64,000 bases of DNA from positions 1,359,870 through 1,423,869 of the forward strand of contig JADCRB010000028.1 in NCBI GenBank assembly GCA_021464245.1. The letters are read 5' to 3'. Position 1 is the stretch's first letter. Each line of letters begins with the position of its first letter. Below, in pieces: positions 13,756-25,034 of this stretch. A program made the position numbers and the translations under genes. The notes under the pieces were generated by a model, which had not been told where the DNA came from, did not search any database, and saw only the letters and a list, made by a program, of their open reading frames with translations. Origin of the DNA: Carallia brachiata. Its lineage: Eukaryota > Streptophyta > Magnoliopsida > Malpighiales > Rhizophoraceae.

Positions 13756-14714
13756 TTACACAAAATTTTTGTACATGTTATTACCAGAAGCCAAGAAAAG
13801 GGGAAAAAGAAATAATAATCTCGACATGGATTCAACAAGGATGTGCAAATCGCGACTGAAGCATGAGGAGAAGGGATTCCAAAAAGAGTCTGCCTTGTCT
13901 ACAGCATTGGTGGAAGAAGATTTTAGTGTTTCATTTGGAGCTGTTAATGGCACGTCTGCATCCAAATTCTCAGCATAGAGCCCTCTCTTAATATGTTCAA
14001 GTGTATCATCGACAGGGGAAACCACAGGAAGGGAAGGATAAAGGCTAACATCTGCAATTGCTGGTTTAGAAGATCCTCCTTGGCAGTTCAAGTACATGCT
14101 ACCCTCCACATCTAAATGTGCCCTCTTAAGTGGATCCTTAAAATTGACTTGAGACTGACTGCCACTCAGTTCGAATGGCTTATTATTCTTCTTGTTCTCT
14201 TCATCTTCCAGCATTGAACTCTGAAGGTCACAGCTGACAATGTGATCATGATCTTTCCTTGTTGCTGTAGGACATTTGTCTTGTGACGCACTTGACATAG
14301 CACCCAATTCTCCAGCCGTTAATAAGTTGCGGAAACCCAAAATGTAAAACTTTTTATTTTAATCTTTAACCATCAAAATGAAACCCAGTTAAATGGATTT
14401 ACAATGTTTCCGGCATATACTTATGGGTCCCACTACATATTTATGCTGGGAAATAAGTTAATGGTCAAACGATTTTATCGTATGAAATGAAAATATTATA
14501 ATAACAAGTAAATTTTATATAATTATAATAATAAAATATATGATAAAAAAATATAACTATCTTTTCTAATTTACTTTTTAGTATTACAGTTACACAATAA
14601 TATTATTTGTTGTTGTAATATAAGTACGGTTTGATAATTTCTTTTATATGCAAATGCAGGGGAGCCCTCTCTGCTAAGGACATCAATTTGTAGCTATAAA
14701 GTAATTGTACCAAA

Positions 14715-14759
<45 letters not shown>

Positions 14760-15537
14760 AGTAAAGGAAAGCAACATTTAAGCATTAATAAATTTAAAGT
14801 GATATGAATGTTTGATAATTAAAATTTAAAATAAAAATAAATAAAAATATATAATATTTTTGGATGAACAACCTGACTATTTATTACTATCTAATTAACC
14901 TGTCATGTGAAACTGTAGACCTAACATCTAACATCTAGCATCATTATGACCTGCATTATTGACTCAATATTTTGTGCGAGCTATGTGTCCGGGAGAAGCC
15001 TGTACTCGTGCATGATCCAATCGGTTTAACACTTTTGGAAGGGCGGCCTTTGTAGAAAACAAGTGCCGTCTTCACCCCAATACATTGTGAGCCAACCGGA
15101 CCAAGAATCGGCTTATCCGTTGTAGTCGCTTTCTAATAACCACATCCAGCTGCTCTGTTCGCACGAGCCCCATTTGGATACTTCTTGTTTCTCAGAGTGA
15201 CGAAATACCACTCATTATCCCCGAAAAATGCCTTGGCTGATTGCACAGAAAACATATGGCAATCTTAGTACCTTAAATGGCGCACCAAGCAACAATATAA
15301 AAAGGCATATCAAAAAGATATTACACATCTAAGTACCAAAAAAAAAAAAAAATGAAGATGTTACTTATCAGGCAGCTCCCAAGGATTGAACTTATAAAGA
15401 TCGATATCAACAATGATAACAACAAGAGGGTGTGATGGACATGAGATTTTGTTCTTGAGATAAGACGCGATGAGCTCTTGATCAGTTGGATGGAACCTAA
15501 ATCCTGGTAGAAGTTTTGGGCTAAACACACTCATCAT
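13756..15537 (-). pseudogene. NAC-domain transcription factor pseudogene
   Basis: Exon 1 (15537 to about 15369) opens with ATGATGAGT and encodes NAC subdomains A and B, '[19 protein letters not shown]' through 'YKFNPWELP'. Exon 2 (15236 to about 14987) encodes '[10 protein letters not shown]', '[12 protein letters not shown]' and a 'GY(W)KAT' block in which the Trp codon is TAG (15133-15135). In the following DNA-binding part a one-base slip near 15021-15029 separates '[12 protein letters not shown]' from '[12 protein letters not shown]'. Exon 3 starts near 14320 with 'ENWVLCQVR' (subdomain E) and then slips again into the open frame that ends at 13756. The 3' frame ends with a hydrophobic 'SRLLFLFPLFLA' stretch, so the ancestor may have been a tail-anchored NAC. 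The exon 1 donor reads CCTG|ATAAGT, where GTAAGT would be expected. With a stop, at least two frameshifts and a lost donor, it cannot make a normal NAC protein. Confidence 0.8.
14723..14755. repeat. (AT)n microsatellite
   Basis: A pure AT dinucleotide run preceded by a run of A, located in the second intron of the NAC pseudogene. Confidence 0.9.
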
Positions 15538-15729
15538 TTTCAATAAATTTTGGCAAATAATAACGTATTCCCAAATGCCCTTCTAAGCTAATCCAAAAAA
15601 AAACTGTCAAAACAAAACTCACAACCTTAGCCAAAACGCAAAGGAAGTTTGGAATGGGCTAAACATACACGAACTATGTTGAATAATCTCTGCTAATATT
15701 TGTTGGTCTCTAATAGCGGGACAATACTT

Positions 15730-16000
15730 ATTTTGCTTATAAATTTTTATAAATTTTTTCAATTTAGTCATAAACTTTTCAATTTTTTTAATTGAGTTCT
15801 AAACTTTTCAGTTATTTTACAAACTAGTACTTCCGTTAACGGAAGTCAATCAGGTCGTTATCTCTGTTTTGTCAATAGTTAATTTTAATAATTTGACTGA
15901 CTTTCGTTAACAGAAGTATCAGTTTGTAAAAGAACTAAAAGATTTATGACTAAATTGAAAAAATTTATAAAAATTTAAGATCACAATAGGTGTAATCTCA
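15730..16000. mobile_element. Fold-back element, family 1, copy 1
   Basis: The left arm (about 15737-15855) and the right arm (about 15888-15985) are inverse complements of each other. They share 'ataaatttttataaattttt', 'tttacaaact' and 'acttc(c/t)gttaac'. The right arm lacks about 28 bases present in the left. There is no coding capacity. A second copy in the same orientation lies at 16468-16758. Confidence 0.7.
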
Positions 16001-16044
16001 TTTTTAACTCCTACACCCATTTTGACTAACATTTTCTCCAGTAC

Positions 16045-16454
16045 AAATTGAAAGGTTTAAAACTAATATTGTCTATTGATCGCACAAGTGGTAAAAGTCA
16101 TATAACCTACTCAAATCAGATCTTATTATTACATGTGGCAATGTTGGGCAAAAATGTCAGTCTCCAAGAGAATAAACTAGTGGTCGTAACCGCTGTCCAT
16201 TAGTGGGGATGAAAGTTATACTTATTCTCATCAACTAATCTCATATTGCTTGTTCTCATCAATACTTACAGTCGGGATGCGTATAATAAAAACAATAGTT
16301 ACGACCACTAGTTTCTTCTTTTAAAGGTAAATATTTTTGTCTGACACTACTGCATGTAATAATAAAATCTTATTTGGGCATCTTTAAGTGGGTTATATGG
16401 ATTGCACCACTTGTGCGATTGATAGATAATGTTAGTTATAAACCTTTCAATTTA
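16045..16454. mobile_element. Fold-back element, family 2
   Basis: The two arms (about 16045-16190 and 16290-16454) are inverse complements over some 145 bases, including 'gatcgcacaagtgg' against 'ccacttgtgcgat' and 'actagtggtcgtaac' against 'gttacgaccactagt'. They surround a loop of about 100 bases. It is noncoding and sits between the two copies of fold-back family 1. Confidence 0.75.
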
Positions 16455-16467
16455 TATTTGAGATTAT

Positions 16468-16758
16468 ATTTTTGGTCCTAAATATTTATAAATTTTTCAT
16501 TTTAATTCTAAACCTTTCAACTTTTTCAATTGAGTTCTAAACTTTTCGGTTCTTTTACAAACTGTTATTTCCGTTAATAGAAGTTAGTCAAACTGTTAAA
16601 ATTAACCATTGACTAAATGAAAATAACGGTTTGACTAACTTCCGTTAATGGAAGTACCAGTTTGTAAAAGAACTGAAAATTTTAGAATTCAATTAAAAAC
16701 GTTGAAAGGATTACGATTAAATTGAAAAAAATTTTATAGGTTTAGGATCAAAATGGTA
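16468..16758. mobile_element. Fold-back element, family 1, copy 2
   Basis: It has the same architecture and sequence as the copy at 15730-16000. The outer ends read 'tttggtcctaaa' and 'tttaggatcaaaa', and the inner ends read 'ccgttaatagaagttagtca' and 'tgactaacttccgttaatgg'. The arms are about 130 bases long, and the short central loop contains 'ttgactaaatgaaaa'. It is noncoding. Confidence 0.75.
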
Positions 16759-16986
16759 ATAATCCCTTCTAATATCTTTACGGAGCCTGTAACTGCATAA
16801 TATTGTGCATACCACCTCCATTTCTCGGACAATACTACAAAAATGAGAATATCAATTATCCGGCATAAGCCAACTTTAGGTCCATTTCTTGTTTAAATTT
16901 GAATTCATGGTTGCCGCCATGATAGCTCATATTGTACAACAGGTGAGAAAAGTCGCAATTAACTTCCAAGGTAACCAAAGAGACAA

Positions 16987-17010
16987 ATATATATATATAT
17001 ATATATATAT
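16987..17010. repeat. (AT)n microsatellite
   Basis: A clean AT dinucleotide run in intergenic DNA, about 230 bases beyond the end of the second family-1 fold-back. Confidence 0.9.
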
Positions 17011-17069
17011 TGAGTACCAAAGCCTTAATTCTGTTGGAAGAAAGCAATCCCTCCGTCGGATGGGAATAA

Positions 17070-17548
17070 AAAGAGAGAATGAAATACAAATTTGGAGGTA
17101 AATTGGTTAATGTAATTTAAATCATTTTAATAAAAAAATAAATTATCAATTAAAATAAAATAAATTTGAAATGAATTTGTTCGCAATATTCTCCTACCTA
17201 TTCATGGCCAATGCCAAGAAATCAATATTATATTAGAGCTCGAGTTCAAGTTTGTTTAGGTAGATTTAACAACTTATGAAAAGATTCTAAGTGGGTATTT
17301 AAAACGTTAACTTTAGTTAAGACTCATATGATCAGACAAGTGACGACTAAGTGTCAAAAATTTCAGTTATACTTTAAAGGGAGTGTTAGAAAAAAGCAAT
17401 AAAAGGGAAAATGAAATATAAATTTAGAAGTAAGTTGGTTAAGGTAATTTAAATTATTTTCATAGTTTATCAACTAAAATAAAATGCATTTACAAAAAAA
17501 TCATAATGAATTTGATCCAATATTCTACTATCCATTAATAGCCCACAC
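17070..17548. repeat. Imperfect direct repeat pair of about 145 bp
   Basis: 17070-17215 and 17401-17548 are related. Both run 'aatgaaata(c/t)aaattt', 'ttggttaa.gtaatttaaat', a 'tatcaa.taaaataaaat' block, then 'atgaatttg' and 'aatattct.ctacc/atcc'. They lie in the same orientation with about 185 bases between. The repeat is noncoding and could be the two ends of a short element, but no target duplication was seen. Confidence 0.6.
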
Positions 17549-18147
17549 CACGAAAACAACAGATTTATGGTCGAAAACCTCGACAAGGCGTGTCATTTTA
17601 CAGTTGAAATTGTTTCCTTTTCGATAATCTATCACTTTTTGACAGCTTGGATAGATTAAAATTCGTGAATCAACTATCGATTCAATTCTGTTTGGTTGAA
17701 GAACTAAGTAAATGATTCGATTGTGGAACTGATAAACTAAATAGATTTTTGCTAAATTTTTTCCTTTTTATACGAAAAAAAAAGAATATGATTATATTAT
17801 TTTATCATCAAAAGTACTTGCATGTATGCTTAAATTTTATTTTGATAATATTTTTTTTATCTATTTTTATATAATATAAAGTATTAATTATTTCTTGAAA
17901 AGGAATTAACCCATTGGCCATTCTCTAGTTTTTTTTTTTTTTTTTTTGACAGACATTCTCTAGTTCGGTTTGAAAAATTATGCGTAGAATATATAGAATA
18001 ATCAGCATCAATGGAAATGTTTGGTATACATGTTTCTTACACCGAGTGGTACACAGATAAGATATAATAATATTTTGTTGGTTGTTTTGTTTAAAAAAAT
18101 TGAAAGTAAAGATTGAACCTTGATTTCCGTATATACAAAAGATTTCC

Positions 18148-18184
<37 letters not shown>

Positions 18185-18441
18185 CAATCAATGAACTTGA
18201 AATATCAGAGCGGCATACAAAATTGTGGATGGTTGTTGCATTTAATAAGCATTCAAAGCATGCTGCTAAAGAAAAAATGAAGGAACAAAATGAACAACTA
18301 TATAGTAATCTTGGAACGTTTGTCACCTACGTGTATAATAACGTGGACACTTTACGTACTAAACTCTCAAGCAGACTACCATTTCTTAAGTTGGTATCAC
18401 ATTTGTTCTGATACTCCTGATGAGAGTATTTTTCAGTTCCT
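17549..18441. other. Intergenic spacer downstream of the MLO gene
   Basis: AT-rich sequence with a (TA)n microsatellite at 18149-18178. The last few hundred bases probably include the MLO 3' untranslated region and its polyadenylation site. No other gene was seen. Confidence 0.5.
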
Positions 18442-21400
18442 TTATCCATGATTGTTGAGATTGGCAACATGTTCGGCGTCTAAAGAGGAGTCAGAACCTA
18501 TTGGAGCAGGGAGTCTGAAAGAAGGAGAATTATCTGGGAAAATTGAAATATCATTTGAAGAATCAAGGGAATGCAAAGCTGAGTAGCAGCTCTTCACATT
18601 TTTCCTGGCCCTGCATTGCCAATTTTTGAGTCCCATGACCACTTTCTCATGGAAAACAGTCTTCCTCATAGATGTACCCATCTGTTTTTAAGCAAAACTA
18701 CGTAGTTAATTAAATCTTCGATCACCTCTAGAATTGACATGTCCACTGGACAATTTCCTGGCTTACCTGTGTGACTAGTGCATATAGAGGCAGCGTGACA
18801 TAGCCACAGAGGAAGTATACCAACAGCGCAATGGCAACCCTAATGACGATATCCTCGGTTCTGCGGTGGAAGCATGACCTTAACCCAAATAGATACTGAA
18901 TTTCACAGCAAAATGAGGATTATAATATGATGCCTTCGCTTTTAGAAATCAAAGTTTGATAGCCACTTTGAAGCATAGAAAATGTCAATGTACTTACTGA
19001 AGTCCATGTAAAAAATGCCAGTTGAAAAGAATTCTACAAGGCCAAACATAAGTAGCTTAAGAAAAAAATGTGGATATCAACATCAGTTGCAAAATTATGT
19101 AGCATTGCTAGCGTTGAAAGAATGAAACTACCTCAAACAATATAAAGTGCATAAGATGGAGAAGCAGTTTTGGCCTTCCAAGCCAAAAAAAGTGGTCGCT
19201 AGGCCTAACAAGCAGGGCTCCTTTCACAACTATGGATTTGTCATGGCTGTCTAAGCACATTATAGTTATGATGTCTTGCAGTTTTGTTCCGACCACCAAC
19301 AACATCTGCAAAAGCATAAAATAAAAGATTCACTCTTTTGTCTTAACTCGCTTTCTTGACACAGAATAAGGAGATGCTTAAAGTTGGCCTTGTTACCACT
19401 AGTGGAATGAATGGAAGCCATAAATAACTGTAAAACCCTGTGCACGCAAATGCCATACACAATTAGCATTAAAAATTATTCCCAAATTATTTCAGCATAC
19501 AGTTTTGTATGCTGACGATTATAATAACGGAAGGGTGCTTTTTCTTACCATGTGCATTGAACAATATGAAGAACATGGAGAAAGTCCAAATCCAAAAACT
19601 GCAAAAGCAAAATTCCAATTGGCAGTCTTGAATTTCTGTTCATTTTGAGGTTTATAAAGATTTGACATAAAAAAAAAGGGTTGGAATAGATACCTTATTC
19701 CCACAACATCTACAAAGTCCTTTTCCAAAGCTCTTTTTATGTATTTTTGAAAATCAAAGCTGGTTCCTTCTTCAAAATGGGCCTGCACGAAGAGCAGTTA
19801 AAAAACAGGAATCATCGCCAAGCTATTTTGATCAAAACCGGTATGGCACCAATTTATTAGATATATCTCCTTTCTCAACCAGGTTGATTGCCCATACCAT
19901 AATGAATCCATGCCTCAGGGTGAGATAATCCGCTTTGGAAACAGATCCATAAAACTGCCTGAGAAAACATGTCTGCGAACAACAATGTTATGCAAATATG
20001 TCAGATTGGATGTGAAGATGGTAAATGTCCATATTCTGTTTCAACTTATTGTGCAACAGTTTAAATGACCGGCCAACGAAGGATTGGTTGTTGACTCCAA
20101 CAACTAAGATGCCGTTTCCCAAATGATGTTTGGTGAGCGAGCTGGAACCGGTTTGGATCTGTATGTAACCAGTGACAAGGTCACAACAAGTAAGAACAAT
20201 GTTATGAGAAACACAGAAGATAAGAAAGATCTATTGCTGCGGATCTATGTTAAACCTTTTGTAACTGACTTGTTTGGTCTGTCAACTTCGAAAATACATT
20301 TCCTAGCGAGAATTTATTATGTTTGCTAAATAAATTCAATAGCACATGTTGAAATATCCATATGTTAAATTGAATGTGCTGTTTGCTAAATTTGCGCACT
20401 TGTAGTTGTGAATGAATTCCAAGTTAGTTAGCTACCAAAATCATCTTCAATCACACAACAAAATGCTTTCCAATTTAAATTGTTGCCATTGCATAAAATT
20501 GCAATATGACAACCCTTGACAAAAAATTTGATCGCTCCCTAATTCCTAGCCAGAATTTACTTTGTCTCTGCAGCTAAATTCTATGAAGTTGCAAGACAAT
20601 TTTGCGCTGTAGTAGTTCATTGGATAACAGGTACCAAAGCCAAGTTCCTATTGATATAACAAAAAATAGTCCAACATGTTGACAACTCCTAGGACACATA
20701 TGCCTACCCAAGTATTGATTAAACAAATCCCTTCGATAAGCTGTAGGCTGTATTAATTCTGTCTCTTGATAAAACAGAACCGAGAAGGTCCTACATTGAG
20801 CTTACCTATGGAAACTTGATACTCGATTGTTGTTGTTTCTGCCTCCCAAGATTCCCACCTCTTCATCTGAATAAATTCATAGGAGAATGCTCTAAAGGTC
20901 AGTACTGTTCAAACAGAAGTCAAACATTGCCATCTTAAAAAAAATAAAGGTTCTATCGAGTTGAAAAGCTCCAGATTTTAGGACATTCCAATTTGGCTTC
21001 CTCCTTGGAGGCTTCGATTGAATTGATGTTTCTGTTTCTTTCAAGCCAAACCACCCGCCCCCCCCCCCCCCCCCTTTCCTTCCCCAAGAAAAAGAAGTTT
21101 AAGAAACACGGCCAAAGGAACCCATCAACTTTCAAAAGTGTAGAACCTACCAAAAGCAATTATCAGGAGAACGTAGAGAACAAGAAACCAAAAAACAAAG
21201 AAAACAAAAATAAAAAAGGTTACCTTGGCCATCCCTAGACTGAAGATGAGAAGGCATGATAGAGAGTGGAAGAAAGCCAGCAAGAAGGTCAAGAACTGAA
21301 GCTCCCTGACCCCTGACCTTGACAACAAAGAAATCTTTCCCTGTTTAAGAACCCACCACCCAAAGAAACGTTTGTTATCTTTGAATAATAAACTTACTAT

Positions 21401-22268
21401 ATATTTATATCAATTGAGTCCAAATCTTACTGGTTAAAGCCTATGTATACATGGATGAAATGATATATTCATTAACGAGGCAAAGGCCCATGGTGTTGTA
21501 GCCGATTCGTTACATTACAGAGTAATTTAGGGGACCAGATTTACCAAAGCAAATCTCTGATGATACGTTGTTTTGTTACATTTGCGAGACAAAAAAAAAA
21601 AAAAAAAGGAAGATGATACCTGCTCTGCACATTTGGCTTCTTCAAGGGTTTCATCCAAATTGGCAGTAGGGCAAGGAAGAAAAGTTTTCCCCACGCTCCT
21701 TGGGATACATGTTCTGGAAATTGGCCTTTCGCTTACAGTAAGGAGCAACGAGATGAAACCCAGTAGCGTCAATACTACACGGAGACAAAGAGAGGCGTGC
21801 ATACAGTATAAAGTTTGGTAATTAATCGTAATTACAGACAAAGCACTGATTAAAAAGTCAATGATTATCTATGTATAACAGTACTGACTGACCAGACGCA
21901 CCTGATTTCATCTTTTCCAGAGCCTGAATGAGCGACTTCCTCTTTCTCTTGATTAAGTACTACATGCCAACAACACCATTGAGAAAAAAAAACAAAAAAA
22001 AAACAGAGAGAGAGAGAGGAAGAGAAGGGAAAACCAGTAGGAGAATAAAAGAGCAAATACCCAAATGATTAAGATTAAAGAGTTGAGGGTGGCGGGAGGA
22101 TACATAACCAAAGAAAAATTAGATGCACAGGCAAGGTTGCACCAACCTGGCCTAAAAGATAAAGCAAATGCTCCATCAGGAAAGACAATAAAATCAAAAT
22201 GAGGCAGATTATTGCCACAGCCCATGTTGGTGTAAATTCAACCGAATGCTCTTCTCCCTCTTCAAGCA

Positions 22269-22269
<1 letters not shown>
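18442..22269 (-). CDS. MLO: MLO-like seven-transmembrane protein, MLO3 type
   Basis: Fourteen exons join in frame with GT..AG borders: 22269-22147, 21959-21902, 21774-21620, 21340-21224, 20866-20806, 20158-20070, 19972-19898, 19782-19694, 19598-19549, 19437-19397, 19305-19132, 19033-18998, 18895-18767, 18681-18442. They give 478 residues with no stop. Hallmarks in order are 'FTPTWAVA' and TM1 (residues ~15-38), '[10 protein letters not shown]' (TM2), the extracellular Cys in 'RTCIP', 'LPC' and 'AKCAEQ', TM3 (~130-148), 'DPNRF' and '[20 protein letters not shown]' (~206-225), 'VVGTKLQ', '[14 protein letters not shown]' (~336-351), '[11 protein letters not shown]' and then the calmodulin-binding helix around '[10 protein letters not shown]' (~415-425). 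MLO proteins sit in the plasma membrane and act in calcium signalling. Some are powdery-mildew susceptibility factors. The '[16 protein letters not shown]' and 'DPNRF' stretches point to the MLO3 group rather than the mildew clade, but this is a judgement from memory. The start ATG lies directly after a microsatellite. Confidence 0.9.
21058..21075. repeat. Run of 18 C in an MLO intron
   Basis: An uninterrupted C run (G on the coding strand) in the intron between MLO exons 4 and 5. Long G/C homopolymers are rare in such AT-rich DNA and are a common place for length errors. Confidence 0.9.
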
Positions 22270-22272
<3 letters not shown>

Positions 22273-22320
<48 letters not shown>

Positions 22321-22333
22321 TCTCTCTCTCTCT
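22273..22333. repeat. Compound (TC)n(AC)n(TC)n microsatellite in the MLO leader
   Basis: TC at 22273-22300, AC at 22301-22320 and TC at 22321-22333. On the coding strand this is (GA)(GT)(GA), ending three bases before the MLO start codon at 22269-22267, so it forms the end of the 5' untranslated leader. GA-rich leaders are common in plant genes and can affect expression. Confidence 0.9.
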
Positions 22334-22640
22334 GTTAATTGCTTCTCTATCTCTGTATGTTTTATGGGACGGACATTGAGAAGCTGAAACTCGATGGAAT
22401 TGCCTAAAAATCTGTTGGAACTCCAAGAAAGTGAAACAAATATTATAAGGGATAGGCAGAAGAAAGATGAAGGACGATGGAACCTGGCGCCAGAGCATTT
22501 CCTACTGGTGCACATGGCTCATTTTTTGTAGGAACTAAATAGGAAACAACAGGAAGAATCAGAGGAGTCATTTTCCTGGTTTGAACTTGGTGTCGTTTGC
22601 TTGCACCAAAAAAAAAACAAAGAAATAACGTTTATGCAAT

Positions 22641-22680
<40 letters not shown>

Positions 22681-23104
22681 AAAAGAAAACAATTAATAAC
22701 AAAGCATAGCAGCCAAGCAATCAGATTTTCTCTGTTGTGACCACTGGCAAGGGTCTTTGTCTTGTCTTGGCGAACCTGCCCGCCCTGCTGTCTTTCCTCT
22801 TGTTTATAGGTATAAGTTCATTAATTCATGCATCTTACCTTTGATCCCTCGCTCTTTTAAAATAAAAATTAAAAATAAAGATCAACCACAGTTTCTTTCG
22901 ACTTCTCCCCAAATGAAAACATATCTTGTCTTTCGGTCTTTTTTTTCTTTTTTTTTTTTTTTTTGGGAGATTCATTGAACTAGACATCCGAAATAGGACG
23001 TGGAGTGTTATGGTCGTTCGTTTTTTAAAGCTCAGTTATTTCGCGTCCCAACAAGATAAGGCACATTTGCCTTTTGTGTCATATTTTGTTGCGTTTAAAA
23101 GTTT
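22334..23104. other. Upstream region of the MLO gene
   Basis: Noncoding sequence that should hold the MLO promoter. No clear TATA box was pinned down. An (AT)n microsatellite lies at 22643-22676, and a long T run lies near 22938-22965. Confidence 0.5.
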
Positions 23105-23270
23105 AGACATTACCAGTGAGCGTTGGTACGAGTGATACGAACTCGTCATCGCTTAATTAAAGGTCTCGAATTCGAGTCCCTGAGAATGCAGTCGTGTTAA
23201 ATACTTACTGAGAGACTTTTACCGCCCTTTGAAGTCTTACTCGAATCGGTTCAGATTAATCAATTCATTA
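23105..23270 (+). mobile_element. tRNA-related SINE-like unit
   Basis: The start resembles a pol III A box ('gagcgttggtacgagt', about 23118-23133). It is followed at the right spacing by a B-box-like 'GAATTCGAGTCC' (23168-23179). About 90 bases of non-tRNA body follow. It does not fold as an intact tRNA, as expected for the head of a plant SINE. The tail and target duplication were not resolved. Confidence 0.55.
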
Positions 23271-24600
23271 TACTAGATATTGAACGATTTTAAACAACAA
23301 AAAAAAACACTTTAGACAATTTTGACCGACAAATAAAAAAATAAAAAAGTTTAGACGATGAGCCCACCCATACACAGAAGAAGCTTCTTTCCCGCCTCCT
23401 TTTTTCCGTTCATTTTTCCTTTCTTTCCGCTACTAAATGTGTTGGGGTTGCCACTATAAAATATCAATGTTTTCGCTCCTGGAAGGAACAATTCAAGATA
23501 GTTGAGATCTGGAACGCCTCGAATGAGAAGAGGAGACACCTTTGTTTGTGTCCAACAAATATTTAGCAACAGAGAAGAGAACAAAGCTCGACAAAATTAT
23601 TGTTGCCTAGACTTCATCTACAGATTTATTTTGTGCCCTCCTTACAATCCAAATGGCCAACAAAACCTGGATTCCTTCCAGTCTATTAGTTGCCCAGAAA
23701 TGAGTATTTCAACGCATTGCCTTTCAACCTGTGGTGAGAATCCTGCCGAGGGATAAGCTGGAAAGCTAGCAACCAAAGACCATCCTCATACCTCCTCGGC
23801 CTCGTGGGATGGGACTCTCTCTCTCGAAGACCATCAGCACACAAAAGATTTACCAAGATTTTCACTTCATCTGCTAATTTACCAAGATTTTCCTGTACTT
23901 GGGTAAAAGTTTTTATTACAGTTTATGTTATTGAGTAGGTCATTTTCTAGCATACAATAAAATTGGGATACATTTATCCCAAATCAATTCTCTATTCAAT
24001 CCCGTACCAAACATTAGATATATATTACAACATTAGGTCAACTGCGAGGCTTACAGATTTGTGTTTCTCTGCAATTGATGCCTAGAAATGCGATGGGCAT
24101 TTGCTCAAAGCAAACAGCAACTCTGATCAAATTTTTGATGCATATTAACATAGATCAGTAAGACGCACCAATCGCAACAAGACAACATACCTATGTATGG
24201 CAACACCATCCATAAGCAAACAAAAGCAAAAATAGAAAATAATTATACCCAAAAACCATAATTCAAAAACCATAATGCCAGAATGGAAGACATCACGCAA
24301 GAGGTATAACAGTTTTTCAAGTAGCAGCTGATTGCAACAACAATTCACCAAATTGGACTGAACATCCAGGAAGATAAGCAACCACGCTTGATCCTAAACA
24401 AGGATTTGTGATGGAGAACCACACAGATTAGTGTAGACTGCTCTTCTACATGGCCAAAAGAGAGTTAAGATAGAACAGAACTACCTTAGAAGAAGAACTA
24501 AAATTATTCTAATATTCAAGCACCTAGACATTTCCTCCAACCGATCTCACTAAAGCGGCTACTACATTAGTATATTCGATGATGTTGCAGAACTCCCTGC
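23271..24600. other. Intergenic, no gene recognised
   Basis: Short open frames only, with no conserved domain. This spacer separates the MLO upstream region from the 3' end of the ARF3 gene. Confidence 0.5.
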
Positions 24601-24683
24601 ACAACAATGTCAACTATCATGATAAGAACAACAATGTCAACTCACAATAAGAACAACAATGTCAACTATCACAACAAGAATGA
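24601..24683. repeat. Three imperfect tandem copies, about 28 bp each
   Basis: The unit 'acaacaatgtcaactatca.gataaga' is repeated three times with small changes ('..tcatgataagaacaacaatgtcaactcacaataaga..'). It lies downstream of, or within, the 3' untranslated region of the ARF3 gene. Confidence 0.75.
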
Positions 24684-25034
24684 CCAATCAAGATGGATAA
24701 AAGCAAATGACAAGCTTGTTATGATTAAATCCAAAGAACAGACAAATATCAACAAGATACTGAGAGAAAAATGAACTATCAACAATCATTTTCCTGAGGC
24801 ACCAAAAAAAAAAAAAACAATTATCTTTCAGAAACTACATTTGATATATTTCCAACAGTCATGCACGCACTCCAATGCAAGACTATCCTACAATTCCCCA
24901 ACAAATGCATGCAAGTGTGTTTATCAAATGGCAGGTTTTATGGCATATGACAACCAGATTTCAAATAAGTCTATAAACTTCCCTTGCTCGAACTCCTACA
25001 CTTCAACATGCTTGACAGCAAATATAAAAGAAAC

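Noticed and set aside
13756..14340. A separate 194-codon gene
   Set aside because: The 'WVLCQVR' NAC motif at its start in another frame shows that it is exon 3 of the NAC pseudogene.
22075..22515. Longer MLO start with an RERERE/VCVCVC N-terminal extension
   Set aside because: The extension is just the GA/GT microsatellite translated. Homology starts at the ATG 22269.
24601..24683. CRISPR-like or satellite array
   Set aside because: Only three imperfect copies without unique spacers, in a plant nuclear context; a simple tandem repeat.
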